64,000 bases of DNA from DASRDU01 sp035560235. GTDB taxonomy: Bacteria; Acidobacteriota; Blastocatellia; RBC074. Below are positions 1 to 9,429 of the stretch, piece after piece. Both the position numbers and the translations under genes were made by a program. The stretch is taken from positions 117,716-181,715 of the forward strand of contig DATMAG010000079.1 of the NCBI GenBank assembly GCA_035560235.1. Reading direction: 5' to 3'. Numbering within the stretch: the stretch's first letter is position 1; every line of letters begins with the position of its first letter. The notes under the pieces were generated by a model. It was given only the letters and a program-made list of their open reading frames with translations, searched no databases and was not told the DNA's origin.

Positions 1-1
1 G

Positions 2-2209
2 GCGCAGCCGAACTTCTTCCTGACGCTGCCGCTCATCAGCAACCCTGAAATCAACTTCCAGGATCAGGGACGCCACACGCACACTTACAGCGCGCAGGAC
101 ACGGCTGATTACACTCTGGGCAATCACGCCTTCAGATTCGGCGGGCAGGCGCAGTTCTTCAGAATCTCGCCGTTCGCCTCATTTGACACGATTCCGCGCT
201 TCATTCTCGGAACCAATCAGAACACGCCGCAGATCACGACGGCGCAGTTCACCAACGCGTCGCTCTTTCCGGGCGGCATTTCAACCGCACAGCGCGCGAC
301 GGCCAATTCCCTGCTCGCGCTGCTTGGCGGCATCGTCGGCAGCGCGACGCAGACCTTTAATGTCACGAGCCGCACGTCAGGCTTTGTCCCGGGCGCGCCC
401 TTTGAGCAGAAGTTCGCTTACGAAAACCTCTCGCTCTACTTTGCCGATCAGTGGCGCATTTCGCCGCGTTTCAGCCTCAATCTCGGGCTGCGGTACGAAT
501 ACTTCACGCCGCTCAGAGAAGAGCGCGGGCTGGCGCTCGAACCGCTGCTGCTCTCAGCCGATGTGGTCGGCGCCATCATCAACCAAAACGGCACGGTTGA
601 TTTCATCGGCAACAACGCGGGCGGCAAAAACTTCTTCGAGGCCGATACGGACAATTTCGCGCCAGTGGTGAGCTTCGCGTGGTCGCCGCAGTTCGAGAAC
701 AAATTTCTCGGTCGCGTCTTTGGCGAGAGCGGGCGGACAGTGCTGCGCGGCGGGTTCCGGATGAGTTACGTCAACGATGACTATCTGCGTTCAGCGGACA
801 ACGCGCAGAGCGGCAATTCGGGCCTCTCATCCACCGTCACGCTGCCGTCGCTCAACGCGCGCCTGAGCACGCTCACTGCGACGGTGCCGACTCCGGCCTT
901 TGGCATTCCGCGCACGTTTGCCGAGGGCAATCTGCGGTCGGGCAATTTCTTCTCGACCGTCTTTGCAATTGATCCGACGATTCAGGTGCCGCGCATCTTT
1001 GAATACAACTTCGGCATTCAGCGCGAACTCGGGTTTCAGACAGTCCTTGAAATCCGCTACGTCGGCAGTTTCAGCAATCAGCTGATTCGCGGGATTGACT
1101 TCAATCAGGTCAACATCCGCAGCAACGGTTTTCTGGAGGATTTCAACCGCGCGCGGGCGAACCTGCTGCTGACAGGCAATCCGGCCTGCACGGCGGCGGG
1201 CTGTCAGACGCTCTCGGTCTTTCCGCGACTCGGCGGCGGAGGCTTTCTGAGCAATGCGACTGTGCAGGCCAATCTGATCAACGGCACACCGGCTGATCTG
1301 GCGATCTTTTACGTCACCAACGGAGTCGCGGGCGCGGGGCCGCTCTTTCTGGCCAATCCGAATGCCGGGCCGGTGGACTTTCTGACCAATGCCGGAAAAT
1401 ACCGCTACAACGGTCTGCAGGTCGAATTGCGCAAGCGGTTCTCTGCCGGGTTGTCGTTCCAGGGCAACTACACTTTCCAGAAGACGCTGACGAATGCTTC
1501 CGGCATCGGTCAGACGCGGTTTGAGCCGAGTCTCGACCTGTTCAATGACGCGCTGGAATATTCGCGCGCCGATTACGATCAGACGCACGTCTTCAACTTC
1601 AACGCGATTTACGAACTGCCGTTCGGCCCCGGCAAACGGTGGCTGAACGAAGGACTGGTTTCGCGGCTGCTCGGCGGCTGGCAGGTGACCTCGATCATCC
1701 GGGCCGGAACGGGCGCGCCGATCACGCTTGTGGATGCGCGCGGCACGCTCAATCGCGCCGGGCGTTCAGGCCGGCAGACGCCGCAGACTTCGCTGACGAA
1801 GGATCAGATCAGGGATCTGATCGGCATCTTCAAGCGGCCTGACGGGGTCTTTTTCATCAATCCGGCAGTGATCAATCCGGCCACAGGGCGCGGCGCTGAA
1901 GGCTTCGGTCAGCCGGCGTTCCCCGGTCAGGTCTTCTTCAACAACGCGCCGGGACAGACCGGCAGTCTCGAACGCGCCTTCATCAACGGGCCGTTCTATT
2001 TCAACTGGGACGCGGGCATCTTCAAGAACTTTGCGCTCACTGAACGCGTCCGCTTCCAGTTCCGCGCCGAACTGTTCAATGCACTGAACCGGCCCAATTT
2101 CTTTGCCAGTCAGTTCGGCACGCTCAACATCAACAGCACGAATTTCGGGCGCATCGTCTCAACGTTCGACCCGCGCATCGTGCAGTTCGCCGGACGCCTG
2201 GAGTTCTGA
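2..2209 (+). CDS. TonB-dependent receptor (Oar-like), 3' part
   Basis: The frame is open from base 2, so the gene starts outside the window and about 735 C-terminal residues are present. An internal ATG at 563 is not the true start. The protein reads as a beta-barrel: alternating aromatic strands, repeated plug/barrel phrases such as FRFGGQAQFF, YNGLQVELRKRFS and RFQFRAELFNALNRPNF, and a C-terminal Phe (RLEF) as expected for BAM recognition. These match the acidobacterial TonB-dependent receptors that carry an N-terminal carboxypeptidase-regulatory domain (Oar type), but that N-terminus is not visible here. It is inferred to sit in the outer membrane and import a large substrate or support adhesion; the substrate cannot be told. 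The next gene is 290 bases away behind a long hairpin. Confidence 0.88.
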   Translation, partial: AQPNFFLTLPLISNPEINFQDQGRHTHTYSAQDTADYTLGNHAFRFGGQAQFFRISPFASFDTIPRFILGTNQNTPQITTAQFTNASLFPGGISTAQRATANSLLALLGGIVGSATQTFNVTSRTSGFVPGAPFEQKFAYENLSLYFADQWRISPRFSLNLGLRYEYFTPLREERGLALEPLLLSADVVGAIINQNGTVDFIGNNAGGKNFFEADTDNFAPVVSFAWSPQFENKFLGRVFGESGRTVLRGGFRMSYVNDDYLRSADNAQSGNSGLSSTVTLPSLNARLSTLTATVPTPAFGIPRTFAEGNLRSGNFFSTVFAIDPTIQVPRIFEYNFGIQRELGFQTVLEIRYVGSFSNQLIRGIDFNQVNIRSNGFLEDFNRARANLLLTGNPACTAAGCQTLSVFPRLGGGGFLSNATVQANLINGTPADLAIFYVTNGVAGAGPLFLANPNAGPVDFLTNAGKYRYNGLQVELRKRFSAGLSFQGNYTFQKTLTNASGIGQTRFEPSLDLFNDALEYSRADYDQTHVFNFNAIYELPFGPGKRWLNEGLVSRLLGGWQVTSIIRAGTGAPITLVDARGTLNRAGRSGRQTPQTSLTKDQIRDLIGIFKRPDGVFFINPAVINPATGRGAEGFGQPAFPGQVFFNNAPGQTGSLERAFINGPFYFNWDAGIFKNFALTERVRFQFRAELFNALNRPNFFASQFGTLNINSTNFGRIVSTFDPRIVQFAGRLEF

Positions 2210-2393
2210 CGGGAGAACGGCGGGTTTTTCAGGAATAATTCCGGTGAGACTGGCCGCATCACCGCAGCAATGAATTGATTCGCCTGATTCCGTCAGGATG
2301 CAGAACCGGAAAAAGGGACGAATCAGTCCGCGGCTGCGGGGTGCGGCTTGTTTTTTGCCGGGAGAGTGCCTGGGGAAACATCTGCGTTCGCGA

Positions 2394-2448
2394 AGCGGAC
2401 GAATTCAACAGCGGCGAATTGCGCCCGCCGCTGTTGAATTCGTCCGCT
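2394..2448. repeat. Perfect 23-bp inverted repeat, 9-nt loop
   Basis: The left arm is 2394-2416 and the right arm 2426-2448; they are exact reverse complements and contain two GAATTC sites. The hairpin lies between the receptor stop and the efflux adaptor start and has no following T-run, so it is not a classical rho-independent terminator. An open frame crossing it (2298-2678) looks spurious. It is one of a series of long intergenic hairpins in this window. Confidence 0.9.
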
Positions 2449-2502
2449 CTGTGAAAGGGACTGCTGTCCTCTTCGCAGGAAACCCGGGAAGCTGTGTTGT
2501 TT

Positions 2503-3844
2503 ATGAAAATTGTGATGAGTCAGGATCGGACGCCGGTGCTTTCAGGTCTTCAGTTCGCGCTGCTGATTGTGCTGATTTGCGCTTCGCTGGCGGGCTGCGC
2601 AGTTCGTCAGCAAGGCAATGGTTCAGCCACGGGCAACAAAGCTCAGCCCTCGCCTGCCGTCTCGCCAGTTCCCGTTGATACAGCCACAGCCATCACGCGA
2701 CAGGTTCCGGCTTACATTCCTGCGACCGGCAGTTTCGTGGCTGATGAATCATCTGACGTTGCGCCGGAAACTTCGGGTCAGATTGTGGCGACGCCCGTGG
2801 ATACAGGCGATTTCGTGCGCGAGGGCGCGGTCATTGCGCGGCTTGATGACCGCGATGCGCGACTGCGGTTGCAGCAGACGCAGGCTTCAGAGCGTCAGGC
2901 TGCGGCGGCTGTCCGGCAGGCACAGGCGCGGCTCGGACTCGGTCAGGGCGAAGCCTTCGATGTCAGCGATGTGCCTGAAGTGCGCGCCGCCCGCCGACAG
3001 TATGAAGCCGCCGAAGCGCAGGCGCGCCTGGCTGAAACCAATGCGCGCCGGTATGAAAACCTGGTCGAAACCGGCGACGTGTCGCGCAGCATACGATCAG
3101 GCGCGGGCGCAGGCCGAAACCGCCAGAGCGCAGGCGCAGGCGGCGCGGCAGCAGTACGAAGCGGCCATCAACACTGCGCGCCAGAGCAATCAGGGTATCG
3201 CTTCAGCACAGGCCGCGCTGCAGGCCGCGCACGCGCAGGTCGCCCTGGCTCGCAAGGCTGTCAGCGACACAGTTATCAAAGCGCCGTTTTCAGGCTACGT
3301 CAGCGACAGGCCCGTGGCAGTGGGTGAAGCGGTTTCACCGGCCACGAAGATCGCGACAATTCAGCGAATCAATCCGATCAGGCTGCGGCTGCAACTGCCC
3401 GAAGCTGATGCCGGGCGCACTCGCCTCGGACAAACGGTGACGGCCAGTGTCGCGGCCTGGCCTGACCGCGAATTTACCGGACGCGTTATTTCAATCAATC
3501 CGGCCATTGATCCCGCCTCGCGCACGATTACGGTCGAAGCGCAGATCGAAAATCAGCAGACGCTGCTGCATCCCGGCATGTTCGCCACCGCGCGACTGAT
3601 TCAGCCCGGCGGAGAGCAGGCGGTCTTTGTCCCGCGAGCTGCGGTTATCAATGATCCCGCCACCAATTCAGCCCACGTCTTTGTCATCGAAGGCAGCACC
3701 GCGCGCGTGCGCATCGTGCAGACCGGCGAAGCTGAAAACGATCTGATCAGAATCACCTCGGGCCTCACCGGCAGCGAAACAGTCGCCGTCAGCCGGACTG
3801 AGCAGCTCTTTGACGGAGCCACGGTCAGGATTGTCAATCCCTGA
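2503..3844 (+). pseudogene. RND efflux periplasmic adaptor (MFP/HlyD family), frameshifted
   Basis: The first frame begins at ATG 2503 (GTG 2494 is also possible). It encodes a lipoprotein signal with lipobox LAGC, the lipoyl-like half (QIVATPVDTGDFVREGAVIARLD) and a coiled-coil hairpin. Near 3090 the frame changes by +1 or -2 bases: the first frame ends its homology at ETGDVSRS, and the second frame continues at YDQARAQAETARAQ. The rest of the coiled coil, the second lipoyl motif (IKAPFSGYVSDRPVAVGE) and the beta-barrel and membrane-proximal domains to 3844 follow. Joined, they make a full-length adaptor that would link an inner-membrane RND pump to an outer-membrane channel. The shift is not at an obvious homopolymer. 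Either the gene is broken or the assembly has an error; the pump downstream has the same problem. Confidence 0.8.
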
Positions 3845-3914
3845 CCGGCTGATGCGGAACGTCAGTTGCGGTGCCTGATGGCGCGTTCAGAACCTGTAGA
3901 GAGCAGGAATTCTG

Positions 3915-4358
3915 ATGTTTGGATTGATTGCAGGAAGGGGATACAGCAGGTGTATGGAACCACAACGGAATGTCTTTGCCCTCGTCATTGACGATGACCA
4001 GGATCAGTACGAAATCATCAGGGCTTTCCTTACACTTGAAGGGTATTCTGTGCTGACTGCTGATAATGCAGCTGATGGTCTGAAGCTGTATCGCAAGTAC
4101 CAGCCTTTCGTGATCATCACTGATTTCAGCATGCCGGAGCTGGATGGAGCTGAACTGGTCAGACGGTTCAGAACAGCCGGGGCAAAGGATACTCCGATTG
4201 TGATCGTCTCGGCTTATTCGCCCGATTATGTCAGGCAGCATCTGCACGCGGGATTTTACCCGGAGACGATTCTTTCAAAGCCGCTGGATTTTGAACTGCT
4301 GCTGGATACCGTCAGAAGCTATCATCAGCAACAGCAGGGTCAGCTCTGTTATGCCTGA
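3915..4358 (+). CDS. Single-domain response regulator
   Basis: The 147-residue protein is almost entirely a receiver domain. It has the acidic triad near the start (VIDDD), phospho-acceptor Asp70 in IITDFSMPELDG, the Ser/Thr position in IVIVSAYS, and the conserved Lys in LSKPLDF. No DNA-binding or enzymatic output domain follows, so it is a CheY/Spo0F-type stand-alone receiver whose partner kinase is not adjacent. ATG 3915 has an AGCAGGA sequence 6 bases upstream. ATG 3954, just before the receiver fold, is an alternative start, but its purine-rich site lies further away. It sits between the broken adaptor gene and the broken pump gene, an unusual place that splits the efflux set. Confidence 0.85.
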   Translation: MFGLIAGRGYSRCMEPQRNVFALVIDDDQDQYEIIRAFLTLEGYSVLTADNAADGLKLYRKYQPFVIITDFSMPELDGAELVRRFRTAGAKDTPIVIVSAYSPDYVRQHLHAGFYPETILSKPLDFELLLDTVRSYHQQQQGQLCYA

Positions 4359-4376
4359 CCCTTTTCAGAAACAGTA

Positions 4377-4452
4377 GAACAGAATTTCGAGTCTGCTCCT
4401 GTCCCTGCAACACACCACCTGCACAGGCAGGAGCAGACTCGAATGTCTGTTC
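4377..4452. repeat. 25-bp inverted repeat, 26-nt loop
   Basis: Arms 4377-4401 and 4428-4452 match as reverse complements at 23 of 25 positions, with two adjacent mismatches near the base. It starts 18 bases after the response-regulator stop and ends 90 bases before the pump start. The arm sequence is unrelated to the hairpin at 2394. It has no T-run. Confidence 0.88.
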
Positions 4453-4542
4453 CAAATCTCTTCAGGGTGCTGGCGCATCAGCCTGAACGACTCCTCCCTG
4501 CTTCCGGCGCGGCCCGGCCACTTCCAGCCGGTTGTTGACCCC

Positions 4543-7278
4543 ATGCAGAAACTGGCCGAAATCTCTGTTCGTCGTCCGGTCTTCGCCACGATGATTATTC
4601 TGGCGCTGACTGTCGTCGGCGTCTTCTCCTTCTTTACTCTCGGCGTTGATCTCTTTCCGCGTGTTGATTTCCCGACCATCACTGTTTCAGTCATCAATCC
4701 GGGCGCTTCGCCGCAGGAGATTGAAACCGAAATCACCGACAGGGTTGAAGCCTCGGTCAATACGATCAGCGGCATTGATGAACTGCGCTCGACTTCAATC
4801 GAAGGCGTCTCGCAGGTCTTTATTACCTTCGTGCTTGAAAAGGACGCTGACGTGGCCGCGCAGGAAGTGCGCGACAAAATCAATCTGATTCTTGACGAAC
4901 TGCCCGAAACCGCCGAAACGCCGGTCATTCAGAAACTCGACACCGAAGCCGCGCCCGTGCTGCGCATCGTCGTCTCAGCCCCGCGCAGTTTGCGCGAAGT
5001 CAGCGACATTGCCGACAAGCAGATTGGCGAAAAGCTTGAAAGCATCAGCGGCGTCGGACAGGTGCAGATCATCGGCGGCAGCGAGCGCGAAATTCAGATT
5101 CAGGTTGATCCTGACCGGATGCGCGCCTTCAACGTCACGATCAATGATGTCGTCAATGCCGCGCGCGCGCAGAACATCGAAGTGCCGGGCGGGCGCATTG
5201 ATCAGGGCACACGCGAACTGATGGTGCGCACGCTCGGACGCATCCGCGACATTGAAGGCTTCAATAATCTGGCCATCGCCAGTAAAAATGGCTTCGCCGT
5301 CAAAGTGCGCGACATCGGCCAGGCCGTTGACACCGCCGCCGAGCAGCGCACCGCCGCGCTTTTTGACGGCAAACCGGCGGTCAGCATTCTCGTTTCAAAA
5401 CAGTCAGGCCAGAACACTGTTGCCGTTGCTGACGCGATCAGAGAAAAGCTGAACGAAATCAGGCCGACGCTGCCGCCCGATGTGCGTTATGAAATCGCGG
5501 GCGATCAGTCCGTCTACATTCGCGCCGCCGTTGATTCAATCGAAACGCACCTGATCGAAGGCAGCATTCTCGCTTCAATCGTCGTCTTTCTCTTTCTCTG
5601 GAACTTTCGTTCGACGCTGATTTCAGCCATCGCCATTCCGACTTCGATCATTTCAACTTTTGGTTTGATGGCGGCGATGGGTTACACGCTCAATCAGATC
5701 ACGATGCTTGCGCTGACGCTGATGGTCGGCATCGTGATTGATGATGCGATTGTGGTGCTTGAAAACATCTATCGTTACATTGAAGAGAAAGGTCTCTCGC
5801 CGTTTCAGGCCGCGATTGAAGGCACGCGCGAAATCGGACTGGCCGTGATGGCGACGACGCTTTCACTGCTCGCGGTCTTTCTGCCGGTCGGATTTATGGG
5901 CGGCATCGTCGGGCAATTTATGTCCTCGTTCGGCCTGACGGCTTCGTTTGCAATTGCAGTTTCGCTGCTCGTTTCATTCACGCTGACGCCGATGCTCTCG
6001 GCGCGACTCATCAAACGTCACGATCCTGAAACAGCCGCGGCGGCAGCGAAGGCGCGCCCGAACGCACGCCGGGGCCGGAACCGGGCAAACGTGAAACCAT
6101 CGCGCAGATGCCGCCCGCGCCCGCGCACGAACCGGCGCACACTTCGAAGGAAGGCCGCATTTATCGCCGCATTGATCGCAGCTACACGCGCCTGCTGGAG
6201 TGGTCAATGGCGCATCGCAGGGTGATTGTCGGCCTGAGCGTGCTGACAATCATCAGCATCGTGCCGCTCTTTATGCTGATCGGCAAAAACTTCCTGCCCG
6301 TTGATGACCAGTCACAATTTGAAATCACAGTGCGCGCTGCTGAAGGCACGACGCTGCCCGCGACGCTGACCATCTTTCAGCGCATCGCCGCTGAAATGCG
6401 CAAACTGCCCGGCGTGACCGACATGCTGACGACAGTTGGCGGCGGTCAGCAGGCTCCGGTCAACAGCGGTTCGATTTATGTCAAGCTTGCGCCCATCGAA
6501 GACCGCGCACTGTCACAGCAGGAACTGATGCTGCGCGCCCGCGAACTGCTCAAACAATTCCCGCCCGAACTGCGCACCGGCGTGCAGCAGGTCGCGGGCA
6601 TTTCGGGCGGCGGCTTTCGCAATGCCGATATTCAGTACCTCATCCAGCGGCCCCGACATTCAGAAGCTGACCGGGTACGCCGACACATTGCGCCAGAAGA
6701 TGCAGACCATTCCCAACGTGGTTGACGTGGACACTTCGGTCGTCACGGGCAAGCCGGAACTACGCGTGGTGATTGACCGGCAGCGCGCTGCTGACCTGGG
6801 CGTGCGTGTGGCCGACATCGCGCAGGCGCTGAACACACTGATCGCCGGTCAGCGCGTCGGCACATTCAATGCTGGCCCGGATGATTACGACGTGCGTGTG
6901 CGCGCGGCGGGTGAGTTCCGCAAAAGCGTCGAAGACCTCAAACGCCTGACTGTGGCTTCAAATCGCGGCGGGCAGATCACGCTTGATAACGTGGTGCGCA
7001 TCGAACCCGGAACCGGCCCGTCCTCAATTGACCGGCTCAACCGTCAGCGACAGGTCACCATCACCGCCAACGTCACGCCCGGCGGTTCGCAATCGGAGGT
7101 GATTCAGCGTATGAACGAATTTGTCAGTCAGATGAAGCTCGATCCCGGATACACCACCGGCCTCGCCGGAAGATCGAAGGAACTCGGGCGCGCCGGTTAT
7201 TACTTCGTTCTCGCCTTCGCGCTGTCATTTATTTTTATGTACATGGTGCTGGCCGCACAGTTTGAATCGTTCATTCAT
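4543..7278 (+). pseudogene. RND efflux pump, inner-membrane subunit, two frameshifts and 3' truncation
   Basis: The N-terminus MQKLAEISVRRPVFATMI and segments such as FPTITVSV, a TM4 region with GIVIDDAIVVLEN and GFMGGIVGQF identify an AcrB/MexB-type proton-driven pump (HAE1). The frame changes near 6030-6045 (loss of 1 or gain of 2 bases) inside a Pro/Glu-rich linker. It changes again near 6652 in a CCCC run, where one extra C restores LIQRPDIQKLTGYADTL. Homology then stops abruptly at VLAAQFESFIH (about 7276), where transmembrane helix 9 normally leads into helices 10-12. Roughly the last 150 residues are missing, and the outer-membrane factor frame takes over directly. After mental repair it spans about 911 codons against the usual 1040 or more. 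It is probably non-functional unless the lesions are assembly errors. Confidence 0.85.
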
Positions 7279-9040
7279 CACGCCAGGCATTGCTCCGGCG
7301 CAGTTGCCGCCTCAGCCGCCCGTTGTTGCGCCTGATTACAAAGCCCCGCTGCGCCCGCTGCCTCCGGCTGAACGAGTCGGCGTTGACGTGCGCGAACACA
7401 CGCCGCTGAGTCTTGAAGAAGCCGTGACGATGGCGCTCAACAACAACAGGGACATCAACATCTCGCGCATTGATACGCTGCTCGCCGGATATGATCTGAG
7501 CGCGGCGCGTGGCGTGTACGATCCGCGCATCACTTCTGAAAGTTATTATGAACATCGCGTGACGCCGGTCAGTTCAGTCATCGGCGGCGGCAGGAACGGT
7601 TCAGTCACGCAGACAGATCTGACCGGCAGCGCCAGAATCGGCGGATTCACGCCCTTCGCTGGTGGCGCTTATCAGCTTGATTTTTCGTCCACGCGGCTGA
7701 CCACCAACAATCAGTTCGTTTCGCTCAATCCGCAGTTTCCTGCCGCGCTGACGGTGACTTACACGCAACCGCTCTGGCGCGGGCTGCGGTTTGATGACAA
7801 TCGTCGCCGCATCGAAGTTGCGAAAAAGAATCTGACGCTGACTGACGCGCAGTTCCGGCAGCGCGTGATCGAAATCATTACCCGCGTCGAGCAGGCCTAC
7901 TGGGATCTGGTCTTTTCGCTCAGGAACCTGGACGTGCAGATCGAAGCCGTCAAACAGGCGCGCAGGCAGAGCGAAAGCAATCGCCGGATGGTGCAGGAAG
8001 GACTGCTCGCGCTGATTGATATTGTGGCCGCTGATACTCAGGTGGCGACTTTCGAGCAGAACATATACACCGCGCAGGAAGCGGTCACTCGCGCTGAAAA
8101 CACGCTCAAGACGCTGCTGCTCGCTGATCGCACGTCGCCGCTCTGGTCGCAGGCCTTGTGGCCGACAACACCTGTAACGCTCGAACCGCCGCGCATTGAA
8201 CTCAGTGATGCCGTTTCATCGGCGCTCTCAAGTCGGCCTGAACTGCAGCAGTTGCAGGCTTCAGCCGAAATCAACGAAATCAATTCGCGTTATTACCGCG
8301 ATCAGACCAGACCGCAGATTGATCTGGTCGGGACTTACACAAGTTCCGGACTGGCTGGCACAGTCGTCAACAACGGCCCGAATCCATTCACCGCCGGGCT
8401 GACTGCAATTCAGCAGCGCATCAACGAACTCTCGCGCCTGGCCGGACTTGAACCGCTGCCGCCGCCGACCATCAGTGAAAACGCCATTTCTGAAGCACTG
8501 ACGGGCGGCTACGGGCAATCGCTCAGCAACCTGCTGCAACAGAACTATCCGACGACTCGTGTTGGTCTGCGCCTCACGCTGCCGATCTTCAATCGCACGG
8601 CTGAAGCGCAGCTTGGCCGTTCACTGGCCGAAGCCACCCGCATCATCAATCAGCGTGAACAGCTCGAAGAACTGATCGAAGCCGAAGTTCGCAATACGAT
8701 TCAGGCCGTGCGTTCAGCCGAAGCCAGGCTGGCCGCCGCCGCTTCAGCGCGCTCATCAGCCGAACAGCAGTTCGCCAGCGAAGAGCGCCGGTTGCAGGCC
8801 GGGCTGTCCACAGTTTTTCTCGTGTTGCAGCGACAGACTGACCTGCTCGCCGCGCGTGGCCGCGAACTTCAGGCGCAGACCGATCTCAACAAAGCCATCG
8901 CTGAACTGCGCCGCGTCACGGGCGTGACGCTGCAATCGCATCACATTACTTTGCAGGGTGAGAATCCCGGCAGGGTCACCGGCGAACGCATCTCAGCCGC
9001 GCTGCTGCGCCAGCTTCAACTGACCAGTTCTCGCCGCTGA
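7262..9040 (+). CDS. TolC-like outer-membrane efflux protein, 5'-truncated by a deletion junction
   Basis: From about 7285 the frame encodes a TolC/OprM-family outer-membrane factor: a Pro-rich lead, LSLEEAVTMALNNNRDI, then two long helical repeats with YWDLVFSLRNLDVQ and TRVGLRLTLPIFNRTAEAQLG, and coiled coils ending near 9000. No signal peptide is present. The only available start, TTG 7262, lies inside the preceding pump frame, so the usual N-terminal 40-60 residues appear to be missing together with the pump's C-terminus. The simplest reading is one deletion that removed the end of the pump gene and the start of this gene. Without a signal peptide the product could not reach the outer membrane. 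It is most likely a remnant. Confidence 0.75.
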   Translation: MNRSFITPGIAPAQLPPQPPVVAPDYKAPLRPLPPAERVGVDVREHTPLSLEEAVTMALNNNRDINISRIDTLLAGYDLSAARGVYDPRITSESYYEHRVTPVSSVIGGGRNGSVTQTDLTGSARIGGFTPFAGGAYQLDFSSTRLTTNNQFVSLNPQFPAALTVTYTQPLWRGLRFDDNRRRIEVAKKNLTLTDAQFRQRVIEIITRVEQAYWDLVFSLRNLDVQIEAVKQARRQSESNRRMVQEGLLALIDIVAADTQVATFEQNIYTAQEAVTRAENTLKTLLLADRTSPLWSQALWPTTPVTLEPPRIELSDAVSSALSSRPELQQLQASAEINEINSRYYRDQTRPQIDLVGTYTSSGLAGTVVNNGPNPFTAGLTAIQQRINELSRLAGLEPLPPPTISENAISEALTGGYGQSLSNLLQQNYPTTRVGLRLTLPIFNRTAEAQLGRSLAEATRIINQREQLEELIEAEVRNTIQAVRSAEARLAAAASARSSAEQQFASEERRLQAGLSTVFLVLQRQTDLLAARGRELQAQTDLNKAIAELRRVTGVTLQSHHITLQGENPGRVTGERISAALLRQLQLTSSRR

Positions 9041-9065
9041 ATTTCAGATCTGAAATTTGAAATGA

Positions 9066-9190
9066 GAGAACGAAGAGAGATGACGGAACAGACGGAAATA
9101 ACGAAACAAACGAAAGGAGACATGAATCTGCTCTGAAACTTTCCGTTTCTTCCGTTATTTCCGTCTGTTCCGTCATCTCTCTTCGTTCTC
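9066..9190. repeat. Very long inverted repeat, about 50-bp arms
   Basis: Arms 9066-9116 and 9139-9190 pair perfectly over the outer 38 bases and then with a few mismatches or one-base shifts towards the 22-nt loop. The arms are built of short, degenerate units around (A/C)GGAA spaced 7-9 bases apart. It lies between two convergent genes. The right arm overlaps the last six codons of the minus-strand small gene ending at 9173. Confidence 0.9.
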
Positions 9191-9403
9191 TTCTTCTTTC
9201 TCTGTTTCCTCTTCCTCGTTCCGAGGCACATTTGATGGCATAGCCGGTTGAGCGCCGGGGATCAGATTGGCAGGCTCGGGTCCGGTTCCAGCTCTGGCCT
9301 GCGTATATTTTTGTTTCTCGAGTTCCTGTGTTCCCGGATCGCCCTGGCGCATGCGACCGGCGGTTTTGTAATGGTCAGGATTGACGTTGTTCCTGCTGCT
9401 CAT
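9173..9403 (-). CDS. Small hydrophilic protein of unknown function
   Basis: This 76-residue protein begins MSSRNNVNPDHYKTAGRMRQG. The ATG at 9403 is preceded, 8 bases upstream, by GGAG. The NVNPxHYKxAGRxRQG phrase resembles a family of small proteins I associate with soil bacteria, but I know no function for it. The C-terminus is an acidic tail (runs of Glu with Thr, Lys and Asn) encoded partly by the right arm of the long hairpin, so the tail may be an accident of the repeat. It is the last gene of a minus-strand run that includes the release-factor-like protein upstream. Confidence 0.55.
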   Translation of the reverse strand: MSSRNNVNPDHYKTAGRMRQGDPGTQELEKQKYTQARAGTGPEPANLIPGAQPAMPSNVPRNEEEETEKEEENEER

Positions 9404-9429
9404 ACTCAATGCTCCGTAAACAATCTGCT

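Noticed and set aside
2298..2678. 126-codon plus-strand frame over the first hairpin
   Set aside because: It overlaps the adaptor gene in another phase, crosses the inverted repeat and has no recognisable product.
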